Of a stretch of 62,034 bases of DNA, positions 1 through 9,218 are shown piece by piece. The DNA comes from an uncultured Fenollaria sp. Lineage in GTDB: Bacteria; Bacillota; Clostridia; Tissierellales; Peptoniphilaceae. Each line of letters begins with the position of its first letter. The first letter of the stretch is position 1. Position numbers and translations under genes: made by a program. The notes beneath the pieces were generated by a model. That model made no database searches, was not told the DNA's origin, and worked only from the letters and a program-made list of their open reading frames with translations. The stretch is from NCBI RefSeq assembly GCF_946221515.1, contig NZ_CAMJVK010000004.1, forward strand, positions 1-62,034. Reading direction: 5' to 3'.

Positions 1-42
1 TTCAGTTTTGCTTGTCATATGGTTTTTCCAGATGACTTATCC

Positions 43-71
43 ATTCTACCATTTAAAATCTTATTTGTCAA
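43..71 (-). promoter_or_regulatory. Sigma-A promoter reading off the left edge
   Basis: On the minus strand TTGACA (66-71) is followed by a 17-nt spacer and TAGAAT (43-48). Transcription would run toward position 1, so a minus-strand gene probably starts just outside the window. No coding sequence is supported in 1-501; the rest of the stretch holds AT-rich DNA, an 18-bp repeat array and the lipA terminator hairpins. Confidence 0.6.
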
Positions 72-351
72 GGGTTTTTTTGAAGTTTTTTAAAATTTTT
101 TTAAATTCTTTTTACACTTGTATATTGCTTATACAATTAACACTATAAGTAGTGTATAATTTTTACTTCACTAATTCATCGCTGCTCTTAACTCTTTTTA
201 AAATCGTTTTACTTTTGCTTTAGATAATAGACTATTTACAATTAATTCAATTCGTAAAACACAAATATCGTTTCACGCGCGAATCGTATTTCCCCTTATA
301 TATAAGTTTGTCCCTATATATAGATAGAAGAGAAATTAAAATTCTGCTTAT

Positions 352-405
352 TGAATGACGAGCGTTTGACATATGACGGGTGTTTGATATACACCGCGCG
401 ATAGA
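352..405 (+). repeat. 18-bp phased repeat array, locus 1 (3 units)
   Basis: Three degenerate units repeat at exactly 18 bp, each with an ATGACG or related core followed by a G-rich triplet and TTTGA. A degenerate inverted repeat lies just upstream (about 265-295). The same composite occurs at 12702-12773 (4 units) and 27052-27213 (9 units, opposite orientation). Function is unknown. Confidence 0.6.
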
Positions 406-412
406 TATACAA

Positions 413-503
413 AAATGGATATAGAAGTGAATCTATATCCATTTAGATTTAAAATGCGCAAGCATTTTGAAGCGCAAGAAAATTTATGTGAATAAATTTT
501 CTT
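413..503 (-). terminator. Multi-hairpin terminator region after lipA
   Basis: Three perfect or near-perfect stem-loops lie in tandem: 413-444 (12-bp stem), 451-468 (7-bp stem, GCAA loop) and 476-503 (12-bp stem). The last touches the lipA stop codon. The double-hairpin part recurs at 15672-15731 and 26327-26385, so it is a repeated terminator-like module and not a gene-specific structure. Confidence 0.6.
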
Positions 504-1362
504 ATTTTTTCTCTATCATATCTGCAGCACGATAGCTACTGCGTACAAATGGTCCCGAAGCTATTTTCTTTATTCCAATCTTCAAAGCGTATTCTTCATA
601 CTCTTTAAACTCATCCGGATGGACATATCTCTTGACTTCATAGTGTTTAAGGCTTGGTCTCAAGTATTGTCCGATGGTAATATAATCGCAGCCTGCTTCG
701 TATAGCTCTTTGATCAAGGCAAGTACTTCTTCTTTTGTCTCGCCTAGCCCAACCATAAATCCACTCTTTGTCTTAAGGCCTTTCTCTTTAGCGTACTTAA
801 TGACTTCGATTGAGTCCTTGAAGTTTCCTTCTTTACGCACTTCTGGGAAGAGTCTCTCTATGGTCTCGATATTGTGGTTTAGTATATCTGGCTTCTCGTC
901 CATAACTATGTCTAGTAAATCCTTTTTCGCGTGCATATCTGGTATTAGGACTTCGACTGTTGTCTCGGGATTTAGCTTTCTAACCCATCTGATTACGTCT
1001 CTAAACTGCGATGCGCCTTCATCGGGAAGGTCATCTCTTGTAACTGAGGTAATAACTGCGTGCCTTAGTCCAAGTATCTTCACTGCCTTCGCCAAATTTT
1101 CTGGTTCATGCGGATCGACTTCTTCTGGCCTCTTCGTAGTAACGTTGCAATATCTGCAATTACGTGTACAATTCTCGCCAAGTATCATGAATGTCGCTGT
1201 CCTCGATTTGTAGCACTCCATCTTGTTCGGGCAATTTGCCTCTTTACAAACGGTGTTTAGCTTTAGATCCTTTAGCATGTGCTCGATCTCGTCGTTGTTC
1301 TTGTCGCCTGTAACCTTTATTCTTAGCCAATCTGGCTTTCTTATATAATTTCTCTCTTGCAT
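502..1362 (-). CDS. lipA: Lipoyl synthase
   Basis: A radical-SAM enzyme that inserts two sulfurs into octanoyl groups on lipoyl-domain proteins. At 286 residues it has the family's usual length. C39, C44 and C50 (C-x4-C-x5-C) form the auxiliary cluster that is sacrificed as sulfur donor; C65, C69 and C72 (C-x3-C-x2-C) form the SAM cluster. The conserved C-terminal RSSYRA motif is present near residue 275. It is the last gene of the leftward run and follows lplA with no gap, so lipoate scavenging and lipoylation enzymes are co-transcribed. No octanoyltransferase gene is seen here. Confidence 0.96.
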   Translation of the reverse strand: MQERNYIRKPDWLRIKVTGDKNNDEIEHMLKDLKLNTVCKEANCPNKMECYKSRTATFMILGENCTRNCRYCNVTTKRPEEVDPHEPENLAKAVKILGLRHAVITSVTRDDLPDEGASQFRDVIRWVRKLNPETTVEVLIPDMHAKKDLLDIVMDEKPDILNHNIETIERLFPEVRKEGNFKDSIEVIKYAKEKGLKTKSGFMVGLGETKEEVLALIKELYEAGCDYITIGQYLRPSLKHYEVKRYVHPDEFKEYEEYALKIGIKKIASGPFVRSSYRAADMIEKK

Positions 1363-2346
1363 TTAATCACCTGATTTCGTTTTTAAAATATTTTCTGCAA
1401 GTTCATCTTTTGTGATGCCCTCGATGTATTCACTCATATCAATACCCGAGAGCGCCCCAATTAAATCATCTTTTTCTAATTTTACGCCCTTAAACAAGCC
1501 TTCTAGCTCTTCTTTGGCTTTTTCGCCGAAGTAGTCGCCGTCTATGCGGATGTCTTCTATTAGATTATTTTTTTCTTTCAAATAGATATCCATCACGCAA
1601 GCGTCGTTCATAAATGAGTGCACTTTATCGAATTTTCCGTAGCGGCCGTATGTCCACTCATCGTTTGCATATTTATTTTTTCTGATTTCTTCTACTTTTT
1701 CTAGCTCGTCTGCGCTCAAAACATAATTTTCATCTATATGATAATAGTTCTTGATATAATTTTTTAGCTCTTCTATAAACATGGCTATATCCATATTCAT
1801 CATGGATTTAAGGCTTGTGATGCGGCTCTTTACGCTTGTTAATGACTTTTTAGCAAGTTTTAGCTTTGCTGGTGTCAAGAGTTTTCCTATGTCAATGGAG
1901 CTATCCTGATAAATGATGCTTCCGTGGTGTATCATGAGCTCTCTGTCTTTATACTGTGCGTTGCCGGAAATTTTTCTGCCATCTACGATGATGTCGTTTC
2001 TGCCGGTGAATTCTGCTTTTACGCCTTTTTCGTTTAGATAATTTACGACTGGCTCGGTGAATTTCCTTAGTGAGTCTTCTTCTTTTTTCGTGATTATGGT
2101 GTACTGCACGATGTTTTTATCTGTATAGATGCAGCCGCCTCCTGATGGCCTTCTAACTAGCTTTGCGCCGATCTCTTTCATATAATCCCAGTTTACTTCT
2201 TTGTATGGATTTTGATTTCTGCCTAACAAAACTGTGTTGTCATTTTGCCAAATCATGAATAGCTCTCTTTTTAAATTTTTGATTAAATACTCTTCGAGTG
2301 CGTGATTATACGCGCCGTCTCGGGATTGGTTGTCTATGAATATCAA
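1363..2346 (-). CDS. lplA: Lipoate-protein ligase A family
   Basis: Attaches free lipoate (or octanoate) to lipoyl domains through a lipoyl-AMP intermediate. The RRPSGGG motif (near residue 65) and the GRKISGNAQ segment with the catalytic lysine (near 128) are present, and the 327-residue length includes the C-terminal accessory domain. The start is TTG at 2346-2344, overlapping the TGA stop of the sigma gene. A GGGAGG ribosome-binding site lies inside the sigma gene's 3' end, which supports this start and translational coupling. It pairs functionally with lipA downstream. Confidence 0.93.
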   Translation of the reverse strand: MIFIDNQSRDGAYNHALEEYLIKNLKRELFMIWQNDNTVLLGRNQNPYKEVNWDYMKEIGAKLVRRPSGGGCIYTDKNIVQYTIITKKEEDSLRKFTEPVVNYLNEKGVKAEFTGRNDIIVDGRKISGNAQYKDRELMIHHGSIIYQDSSIDIGKLLTPAKLKLAKKSLTSVKSRITSLKSMMNMDIAMFIEELKNYIKNYYHIDENYVLSADELEKVEEIRKNKYANDEWTYGRYGKFDKVHSFMNDACVMDIYLKEKNNLIEDIRIDGDYFGEKAKEELEGLFKGVKLEKDDLIGALSGIDMSEYIEGITKDELAENILKTKSGD

Positions 2347-3101
2347 TAAAAGTCCTCCCTTTTAGCATGTTTTTTGATCTCTTTAAGCGCTTTTTTCTCT
2401 ATACGCGAAACGCTCATCTGTGATAGGCCCAGCTCGTTTGCTATCTCTAGCTGTGTTTTTTGCTCGAAGAATCTCTTTCTCACTATCTCTTTTTCGGTAT
2501 TTGAAAGATTTTTCATCAAACTATCGAGCTGCTCTCTATCTTCAAAGTCTTTAAAGCTTTGGTCGTCATCGCCTATGATGTCTGAAAGTGCTGTCTTTTT
2601 GTCATCTGTACCTATCTCGTAATCAATCGACTGCGGTGTATAAACCTTGCCTGCATCCATAGCAAGCAAAACTTCGTCCGTGTCAATGCCTAGATAATCC
2701 GCTATCTCCTTAACTGTAGGCACCTCGCCATTAACCACTGATAAATGATGGTAGGCGTCTTTAACTTTTTTCGTATTCTCTTGAACGCGGCGTGGCACCT
2801 TGATTGTCCAGCCTTTGTCTCTGAAATATCTTTTGATTTCGCCTAGGATTGTAGGCGTAGCGAAGCTAGAGAACTTAAATCCGCGGCTTGGCTCGTATCT
2901 TTCGACTGCGAGTATCAGTCCAAGCGAGGCTATCTGAAAGATGTCGTCATAATCTATGCCCTTACCTATAAATTTCTTTGCGAGTATCTCGGCTATATAT
3001 AGATTTTTTTCGATGAGTTTATCTCTCAGCGCCTGATCGTGCGTCTTTGCGTACTCTTCAAAAAGCTCTTGAATGTCGTCTTTCTTCTTCGCCTTTGTCA
3101 T
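2343..3101 (-). CDS. RNA polymerase sigma factor, SigB/SigF/SigG type
   Basis: A 252-residue alternative sigma-70 factor with region 2 (around residues 30-100, including an EIKRYFRD-like segment), region 3 (GEVPTVKEIADYLG) and a region 4 helix-turn-helix (TQLEIANELGLSQMSVSRIEKKAL). The architecture matches the SigB/SigF subfamily controlled by partner switching. Its start overlaps the stop of the anti-sigma-like gene (ATGA), and that gene overlaps the STAS gene the same way, forming a classical rsbV-rsbW-sigB order. Lying downstream of gyrA near the origin gives it high gene dosage. Whether it controls stress or another regulon cannot be told from sequence. Confidence 0.9.
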   Translation of the reverse strand: MTKAKKKDDIQELFEEYAKTHDQALRDKLIEKNLYIAEILAKKFIGKGIDYDDIFQIASLGLILAVERYEPSRGFKFSSFATPTILGEIKRYFRDKGWTIKVPRRVQENTKKVKDAYHHLSVVNGEVPTVKEIADYLGIDTDEVLLAMDAGKVYTPQSIDYEIGTDDKKTALSDIIGDDDQSFKDFEDREQLDSLMKNLSNTEKEIVRKRFFEQKTQLEIANELGLSQMSVSRIEKKALKEIKKHAKREDFY

Positions 3102-3433
3102 GGTCTTGTCCTTATGATCTCAATTCTATCGTCCTGTTTAAGCATGGCTTCTGACAAGGCACCTATGATGTCAAAGTTCATCTCGAAGGCCTCGTCCTCC
3201 GGATACTTATCTAGATAGATGGTGATGATCATCGACTTTTCTTTGAGTTTGATATCCATCTTTAGCCTGTCTTTGTTGATGGCGTGAGCAATAAGAACCA
3301 TCTCGCCAACGGCTACTTTTGTGTCTTCTATCTCGTCAAATTTGTAATTTTCCTCTGCCATGACCTTGCTGACAAGGAGCCTAAACATAGAAAGATAATT
3401 TTCCTGGTTTTCTATATCGAATGTAAATATCAT
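3098..3433 (-). CDS. Degenerate RsbW/SpoIIAB-like anti-sigma factor
   Basis: Position and the segment IEDTKVAVGEM mark it as a GHKL anti-sigma factor of the RsbW/SpoIIAB family, which binds the sigma factor and phosphorylates the STAS antagonist. It is only 111 residues, against about 145-160 for the family. The N-box asparagine expected four residues after the glutamate is replaced (GEMVLIAHA), no DxGxG box is recognisable, and the SGxGF motif of the ATP lid is missing. The kinase fold may be retained only as a binding platform. It overlaps both neighbours by four bases. Confidence 0.75.
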   Translation of the reverse strand: MIFTFDIENQENYLSMFRLLVSKVMAEENYKFDEIEDTKVAVGEMVLIAHAINKDRLKMDIKLKEKSMIITIYLDKYPEDEAFEMNFDIIGALSEAMLKQDDRIEIIRTRP

Positions 3434-3744
3434 TCTTCGTCTCCTATGTTAAATAATTTATCTAAATCTGTAATTTTGAATACTTTTTTGATGTTTTTCT
3501 TTAGATTTTTCACTGTAATTTCTTTTTCTTCGTCTCTTGTTAATTTTAATAGACTTATAAAGCTACCAAGGCCTGTTGAGTCGATGTATTCAAGCTTTGA
3601 GCAGTCGACAACTATGTCCTTATCAAGGTCTTCGTAGATGTCGGCTAATTTTTCTTTGAATTTTTTGTTGTTATATATGTCTAGGTCGCCTATTAGCTCG
3701 ATTAGGTAGTGACCCTCTTCATCGATTAAGTTTAAATCAAACAT
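3430..3744 (-). CDS. STAS-domain anti-anti-sigma factor (RsbV/SpoIIAA-like)
   Basis: A 104-residue STAS protein expected to sequester the anti-sigma factor when unphosphorylated. The phosphorylation-loop motif YIDSTGLG is intact, including the target serine. The start at 3744 has a good AGGAGG ribosome-binding site. It opens the three-gene regulatory cassette and lies 25 nt after gyrA. An intact phospho-acceptor next to a kinase that seems to lack ATP-binding residues is unexpected; another kinase may act on it. Confidence 0.88.
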   Translation of the reverse strand: MFDLNLIDEEGHYLIELIGDLDIYNNKKFKEKLADIYEDLDKDIVVDCSKLEYIDSTGLGSFISLLKLTRDEEKEITVKNLKKNIKKVFKITDLDKLFNIGDEE

Positions 3745-3769
3745 ATAAACCTCCTATCATTCTAATATT

Positions 3770-6208
3770 CTATTCTTCAACTGAGGAGACAAACTTTGAT
3801 GCGCTGGCAACTTTATCGTCCGCTTGCTTCATAAGTATAACTCCTTGTGTGTTTCTTCCTAATTCACTTATACTGTCACTGTCTATCCTGATAATAACGC
3901 CTTTAAGTGAGATAATCATGATCTCGTCTTCCTCTTCCACAGATTTTGCAACGACTATAGGTCCTGTCTTTTGAGTGACTTTGTAACAGATCATGCCCTT
4001 GCCGTTTCTTGCTTGTACCTTAAATTCATCAAAGGCTGTCTTCTTGCCATAACCATTCTCAGTGATCATCAAAAGGCTTGTCTTCTTGTCAGCGACTTCG
4101 ATTGAGACTATGCAGTCGTCCTTATTTAGCTTCATCGCAATAACGCCCATCGCTGTCCTTGACATGGCTCTAGTAGTTTTTTCGTCGAAGATCAGTATCT
4201 TACCAAGCTTAGTAACGCAGGCGATCTTCTCGTCTCCAGCAGTTCTTCTAACGCCTATAACCTTGTCGTCGTCCTTAAGATTTATCGCCTTAAGGCCTCT
4301 CTTCTTGATGTTTTTGAACTCGTCAAGGCTAGTTCTCTTGTATATACCTTGCTCTGTAAGCATTGATAAATAGCCACCTTCTTCATCTCTCTTTATTGGG
4401 ATGATGGCTGAGATCTTCTCGTCTTTTTCAAGCTGAACTAGGTTTACTATGGCAAGTCCCCTCGCTTGACGCGAACTTTCTGGTATTTCGTAGGCTTTGA
4501 TGGCGTAGACCCTGCCCTTGTCCGTGAAGAATAGTAAATCGTCGTGAGTCGATACTACGTAGATGTCCTCAACGAAGTCCTCGTCACGTCTTTGCATGCC
4601 TTGAACGCCCTTGCCGCCTCTCTTTTGCATCTTATATGCGCCCTCTGGCATACGTTTGATGTAACCAAAATGTGTTAGAGTGATTACAACGTCTTCGTCC
4701 TCTATCATGTCTATGGTATCGATCTCGCCTGGGTCTGGCATGATTCTTGTTCTTCTTAAGTCTTGGTACTTGTCTCTGATCTCTATAAGCTCATCTTTGA
4801 TTATGCCGTAGATAAGTCTTTCTGAGCCAAGTATTTCCTTATATTGATTAATTAATTTTATCAGTTCAAGGTATTCTTCTTCAAGCTTGTCTCTTTCAAG
4901 TCCTGTTAATCTCTTAAGTCTCATCTCTAAGATGGCACTTGCTTGAATTTCACTTAGCTTAAATCTAGTCATCAGCTCATTAGCAGCAGTCTTGTCGTCT
5001 TTGGAGCCTCTGATTACCTTTATAATCTCATCGATATGGTCAAGTGCAATACGAAGTCCTTCGACGATATGCGCTCTAGCCTCTGCTTTAGCAAGATCAT
5101 AACGTGTTCTTCTAGTTATTATCTCATATTGATGCATAATGTAGTATTCAATTAACTCTTTTAGCGTAAGTACCTTTGGCTCGCCATTTACAAGGGCTAG
5201 GTTGATTATACCAAAAGTGTTTTGCATTTGAGTTTGCTTATATAAATTGTTTAGGACAATGTTGGCGCTTTGATCACGCTTTATGTCTATAACTACTCTT
5301 AAACCATCTCTATCTGACTCGTCTCTGATGTCTGATATGCCTTCGATCTTCTTATCTCTAACGAGTTCGGCTATCTTTTGTATAAGTTTTGCCTTGTTTA
5401 CTTGATATGGCAGCTCTCTGATAACTATCTTTTCTCTGCCCTTTTTCTCTTCTATTTCACAAAGTGCTCTTTGTACGATACGGCCCCTGCCTGTGCTGTA
5501 GGCTTCTTTGATGCCGTCTTTACCCATAATCAAGGCTCCTGTAGGAAAGTCTGGTCCCTTAATGTACTTCATAAGTCCTTCGACATCTATGTCCTTATCA
5601 TCGATGTAGGCAACGCAAGCGTCGATAACTTCCTTTAGATTGTGTGGCGCCATGTTTGTCGCCATACCAACTGCTATACCTGCTGAACCATTGACAAGTA
5701 AATTCGGGAAACGTGATGGAAGCACAACTGGCTCCTTCGTTGTCTCGTCGAAGTTTAGCATGTAATCGACTGTGTCCTTGTTAATGTCACGAAGCATCTC
5801 CATGGCGATCTTTGTCATCTTTACTTCAGTGTAACGCATCGCAGCAGCGCCATCGCCATCGACACTGCCGAAGTTACCATGGCCATCAACAAGTAAATAT
5901 CTAGTGTTGAAGTCTTGCGCAAGTCTAACCATAGCGTCGTAAACGGCCAAGTCACCGTGTGGGTGGTACTTACCAAGCACGTCACCGACTACTCTGGCGG
6001 ACTTTCTGTACTGACCTTGCGGTGTGATGCCTAATTCGTTCATCGAGTAAAGTATCCTTCTGTGAACCGGTTTTAGTCCGTCTCTTACGTCAGGAAGCGC
6101 TCTTGAGACTATAACGCTCATCGCGTAGCTCAAGTAGCTATTCTTCATCTCGTGCTCGACATTGACATCCTTAAATTGTTTATCTTTTAAAATTACTTCA
6201 TCTGTCAT
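3770..6208 (-). CDS. gyrA: DNA gyrase subunit A
   Basis: The breakage-reunion subunit of type IIA topoisomerase, which introduces negative supercoils with GyrB. The 812-residue protein has the catalytic tyrosine in AAAMRYTEV and C-terminal beta-pinwheel repeats, including the GyrA-box-like QKRGGKG. In the quinolone-determining region, HPHGD is followed by Leu87 (codon TTG, 5948-5950) where E. coli has Ser83; Asp91, equivalent to E. coli Asp87, is kept. Leu at this site is the classical fluoroquinolone-resistance substitution. The gene follows gyrB by 12 nt. Confidence 0.98.
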   Translation of the reverse strand: MTDEVILKDKQFKDVNVEHEMKNSYLSYAMSVIVSRALPDVRDGLKPVHRRILYSMNELGITPQGQYRKSARVVGDVLGKYHPHGDLAVYDAMVRLAQDFNTRYLLVDGHGNFGSVDGDGAAAMRYTEVKMTKIAMEMLRDINKDTVDYMLNFDETTKEPVVLPSRFPNLLVNGSAGIAVGMATNMAPHNLKEVIDACVAYIDDKDIDVEGLMKYIKGPDFPTGALIMGKDGIKEAYSTGRGRIVQRALCEIEEKKGREKIVIRELPYQVNKAKLIQKIAELVRDKKIEGISDIRDESDRDGLRVVIDIKRDQSANIVLNNLYKQTQMQNTFGIINLALVNGEPKVLTLKELIEYYIMHQYEIITRRTRYDLAKAEARAHIVEGLRIALDHIDEIIKVIRGSKDDKTAANELMTRFKLSEIQASAILEMRLKRLTGLERDKLEEEYLELIKLINQYKEILGSERLIYGIIKDELIEIRDKYQDLRRTRIMPDPGEIDTIDMIEDEDVVITLTHFGYIKRMPEGAYKMQKRGGKGVQGMQRRDEDFVEDIYVVSTHDDLLFFTDKGRVYAIKAYEIPESSRQARGLAIVNLVQLEKDEKISAIIPIKRDEEGGYLSMLTEQGIYKRTSLDEFKNIKKRGLKAINLKDDDKVIGVRRTAGDEKIACVTKLGKILIFDEKTTRAMSRTAMGVIAMKLNKDDCIVSIEVADKKTSLLMITENGYGKKTAFDEFKVQARNGKGMICYKVTQKTGPIVVAKSVEEEDEIMIISLKGVIIRIDSDSISELGRNTQGVILMKQADDKVASASKFVSSVEE

Positions 6209-6220
6209 CTTTTTACCTCA

Positions 6221-8128
6221 TTATATATCTAAGTTCGACGCGTATTTTGCGTTCTTTTCAATAAATTCTCTTCTCGGTTCGACCTTGTCACCCATTAGCA
6301 TGGAGAATATCTCGTCGGCGTTAACAGCGTCATCAACATTGACTCTTAGTAAAATTCTATGTTCTGGGTCCATGGTAGTCTCCCAAAGCTGTTCAGGGTT
6401 CATCTCACCAAGACCTTTGTAACGCTGAATAGTGTAGTTGTCTCTGCCTATCTCTTTAAGTAAATCTTCAAGCTCGTCATCGTCATAAACGTAGTACTCT
6501 TTTCTGTTTTTGCTAACCATATAAAGCGGTGGTTGAGCGATGTAGATGTGTCCATCGTCAACAAGTTCCCTCATGTGTCTAAAGAAGAATGTTAGTAGAA
6601 GCGTTCTGATGTGAGCGCCGTCGACGTCGGCATCGGTCATGATGATGATCTTGCCATATCTAAGCTTTTCTATGTTAAATTCAGTGTCGATACCTGTACC
6701 AAAAGCAGTGATCATCGCCTTTATCTCTTCGTAAGCAAGTATTTTGTCGAGTCTCGCCTTTTCTACGTTAAGTATCTTACCTCTAAGTGGCAGAATTGCT
6801 TGGAACTTTCTGTCCCTGCCTTGCTTAGCTGATCCGCCGGCTGAGTCCCCTTCGACTATGAAGATCTCTGTCTCAGTATTGTCGTTCGATTGGCAGTCCG
6901 CCAATTTGCCCGGTAAAGTCGTGTTGTCAAGCACACTTCTTTTGCCTCTGGATAGGTCACGCGCCTTTCTTGCCGCTTCACGCGCCCTTTGCGCCGAAAT
7001 CGCCTTTTCGATAATCTTCTTTCCTTCTTGCGGATGAAGTTCGAAGTAGTCATTAAGCTCTTGGTAAGCTACAGAATTCACAATGCCTTGAACCTCGCTA
7101 TTACCAAGCTTTGACTTAGTTTGTCCCTCAAATTGTGGCTCCTTAAGCTTAACCGAGACAATGGCTGTCAGACCCTCTCTCGCGTCATCGCCAGAAAGAT
7201 TATCTTCCTTTTCCTTTATAATATTGGCTTTCCTACCATAATCATTAAGCGCCCTTGTTAAAGCGTTTCTAAAACCAGTCAAATGGTAGCCGCCTTCTGT
7301 TGTGTGTATGTTATTTGCGAAGGTTAAAACGTTTTCCGAATAACCGTCAGTGTATTGCATTGCAATCTCTAGCTCGCAGTCGTCCATGGACTTGTCGAAG
7401 TAGATGATATCGTTTGTGATGGCGTTTTTGCTGCGGTTGATGTACTCAACAAAACTCTTGATCCCGCCTTCGTAGTGAAAAACTTCCTCAGATGGATCTT
7501 CTTCTCTTTCATCAATTAGAGTGATGCGAACGCCTTTATTAAGGAAGGCAGTTTCTCTAAACTTATTAACCAAGACTTCCTTTGAAAATTCAGTCGTGTC
7601 AAATATTTCCTCATCCGGCATAAATTGTATTGTAGTACCTGATTCTTTAGTATCGCCAACGACCTCGATGTCGCCTTGCGCCTTGCCTCTAGCAAAGTGC
7701 TGTTCATATATGTGGCCGCCACGCTTAACAGTCGCTATCAGCCATTCGCTAAGAGCGTTAACGCAGGAAACACCAACACCGTGAAGACCGCCTGATACCT
7801 TGTATGCGTCGTTATTGAACTTACCGCCCGCATGAAGCACAGTAAGAACTGTCTCCAAAGTCGATTTGCCAGTCTTAGGATGGACTTCAACCGGTATACC
7901 CGAGCCGTTGTCCTCAACAGAGATGCTTCCGTCTTTGTAAATCCTCACGTTTATCGTATCTGCTCTGCCAGCCAAAACTTCGTCGATGGAGTTGTCCATA
8001 ACCTCCATAACGCAGTGGTGAAGTCCCTTTGTGCCAGTTGAGCCGATGTACATACCCGGTCTTTTTCTAACGGGTTCTAGTCCCTCAAGGACCTGAATAC
8101 TACCCGCATTATAATTCTTATCTTCCAT
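6221..8128 (-). CDS. gyrB: DNA gyrase subunit B
   Basis: The ATPase subunit of gyrase, 635 residues. It has the GHKL ATPase region at the N terminus (MDNSIDEVLAG, HGVGVS-type glycines) and the TOPRIM domain with EGDSAGGSAKQGRDR and PLRGKILNVEKAR. The toprim acidic residues are intact and no obvious QRDR change is seen here. The start overlaps the recF 3' end by 11 nt, indicating translational coupling inside the dnaA-gyrA run. Confidence 0.98.
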   Translation of the reverse strand: MEDKNYNAGSIQVLEGLEPVRKRPGMYIGSTGTKGLHHCVMEVMDNSIDEVLAGRADTINVRIYKDGSISVEDNGSGIPVEVHPKTGKSTLETVLTVLHAGGKFNNDAYKVSGGLHGVGVSCVNALSEWLIATVKRGGHIYEQHFARGKAQGDIEVVGDTKESGTTIQFMPDEEIFDTTEFSKEVLVNKFRETAFLNKGVRITLIDEREEDPSEEVFHYEGGIKSFVEYINRSKNAITNDIIYFDKSMDDCELEIAMQYTDGYSENVLTFANNIHTTEGGYHLTGFRNALTRALNDYGRKANIIKEKEDNLSGDDAREGLTAIVSVKLKEPQFEGQTKSKLGNSEVQGIVNSVAYQELNDYFELHPQEGKKIIEKAISAQRAREAARKARDLSRGKRSVLDNTTLPGKLADCQSNDNTETEIFIVEGDSAGGSAKQGRDRKFQAILPLRGKILNVEKARLDKILAYEEIKAMITAFGTGIDTEFNIEKLRYGKIIIMTDADVDGAHIRTLLLTFFFRHMRELVDDGHIYIAQPPLYMVSKNRKEYYVYDDDELEDLLKEIGRDNYTIQRYKGLGEMNPEQLWETTMDPEHRILLRVNVDDAVNADEIFSMLMGDKVEPRREFIEKNAKYASNLDI

Positions 8129-9218
8129 TTCTTCCTCCGTAAATCATTTCATTCGTTTCTAATTTTATAAGTAAATAGTCATCGTCAATTAAATCTTTTA
8201 TATCATCCATGTCTTGAAGCGTGAATATTACTTGCATATCTCCCACCGCATCAAGAAGGTATTTCTTTCTTTTTTTGTCAAGCTCACTAAAAACGTCATC
8301 CAAAAGCAGCGTCACATCCTTATTAAATGCGCTTATCATCTTGAGTTCAGCAATCTTCATAGCGAGCATCACAGTTCTTAATTGGCCTTGCGAAGCGAAT
8401 TTCCTCGCCTCATTGCCCGCTATAATTATAGTATAATCATCTCTATGAGGGCCCAGCGCAGTCGTCTTTCTCTCGATATCCTTGTCAAGATTGGCTGTGA
8501 AAGCATTTTCGTAAGCCATCTTTATGTCACCCGCTATGTCAATATTAGTCTTGTACTCGATCAGTAATTCGTCTCCGCCGCTTAAGTCCATATGTATGGC
8601 CTTGCAAATGGCGTTAAAGTTCTCAGTAAATGTTTTTCTCTTCTCTACGAGAGCCGCGCCAAGCGTGATGAGCTGTGTATCGTAGGACTTTAAGACTGCC
8701 TTTAAAGAATTTTTATCCTTGTACATTTTTAAAGCCTTATTTCTATTCATAAGCACTTTATTGTAGCTAAGTAGTTCGTCGCGATACGACGGCGACAGCC
8801 TTGTTAGTATGCTGTCAATGTACTTACGCCTAAGTCCTGGAGCGCCTTTTAAGATGTTTAAGTCGAATGGCTCAAAGAGAACCGCCTCAAAACGCTGATT
8901 GTACTCCTTGGCATTCTTGATCATCTTGTCGTTTTGCTTGACGAGTTTGCCCTTGGGCTCGATCGTGATCTCTACCCTATTTAAAATATCCTTGTAAAGG
9001 TACTCGAAAGAAGCATAGGCAGATGCGTTGCCAAACTTGATAAGCTCCGCATTTCGCTCAGTTCTAAAGCTCTTTAAAAAGCTGAGCATATATATGGCTT
9101 CTATCACATTCGATTTGCCCTTGGCATTGTTCGCCAAAATTATGTTCTTTTTTGGATGAAACTTCAAATATAACTTTGAGAAGCTTCTGTAATTTACAAG
9201 CTTTAAACTCTTTAACAT
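8118..9218 (-). CDS. recF: DNA replication/repair protein RecF
   Basis: An SMC-like ATPase that loads RecA at gaps through RecOR. The 366-residue protein has a Walker A-like ANNAKGKSN at about residues 30-38, a slight departure from the usual GxNxxGKT, and a Walker B LLLDDVFSELD near residue 308. It overlaps yaaA upstream (7 nt) and gyrB downstream (11 nt), the typical Firmicute arrangement. Confidence 0.95.
   Translation of the reverse strand: MLKSLKLVNYRSFSKLYLKFHPKKNIILANNAKGKSNVIEAIYMLSFLKSFRTERNAELIKFGNASAYASFEYLYKDILNRVEITIEPKGKLVKQNDKMIKNAKEYNQRFEAVLFEPFDLNILKGAPGLRRKYIDSILTRLSPSYRDELLSYNKVLMNRNKALKMYKDKNSLKAVLKSYDTQLITLGAALVEKRKTFTENFNAICKAIHMDLSGGDELLIEYKTNIDIAGDIKMAYENAFTANLDKDIERKTTALGPHRDDYTIIIAGNEARKFASQGQLRTVMLAMKIAELKMISAFNKDVTLLLDDVFSELDKKRKKYLLDAVGDMQVIFTLQDMDDIKDLIDDDYLLIKLETNEMIYGGRNGR

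Noticed and set aside
710..1213. 167-codon open frame antisense to lipA
   Set aside because: It lies wholly inside an intact lipA gene, has no ribosome-binding site and a composition typical of an antisense shadow.
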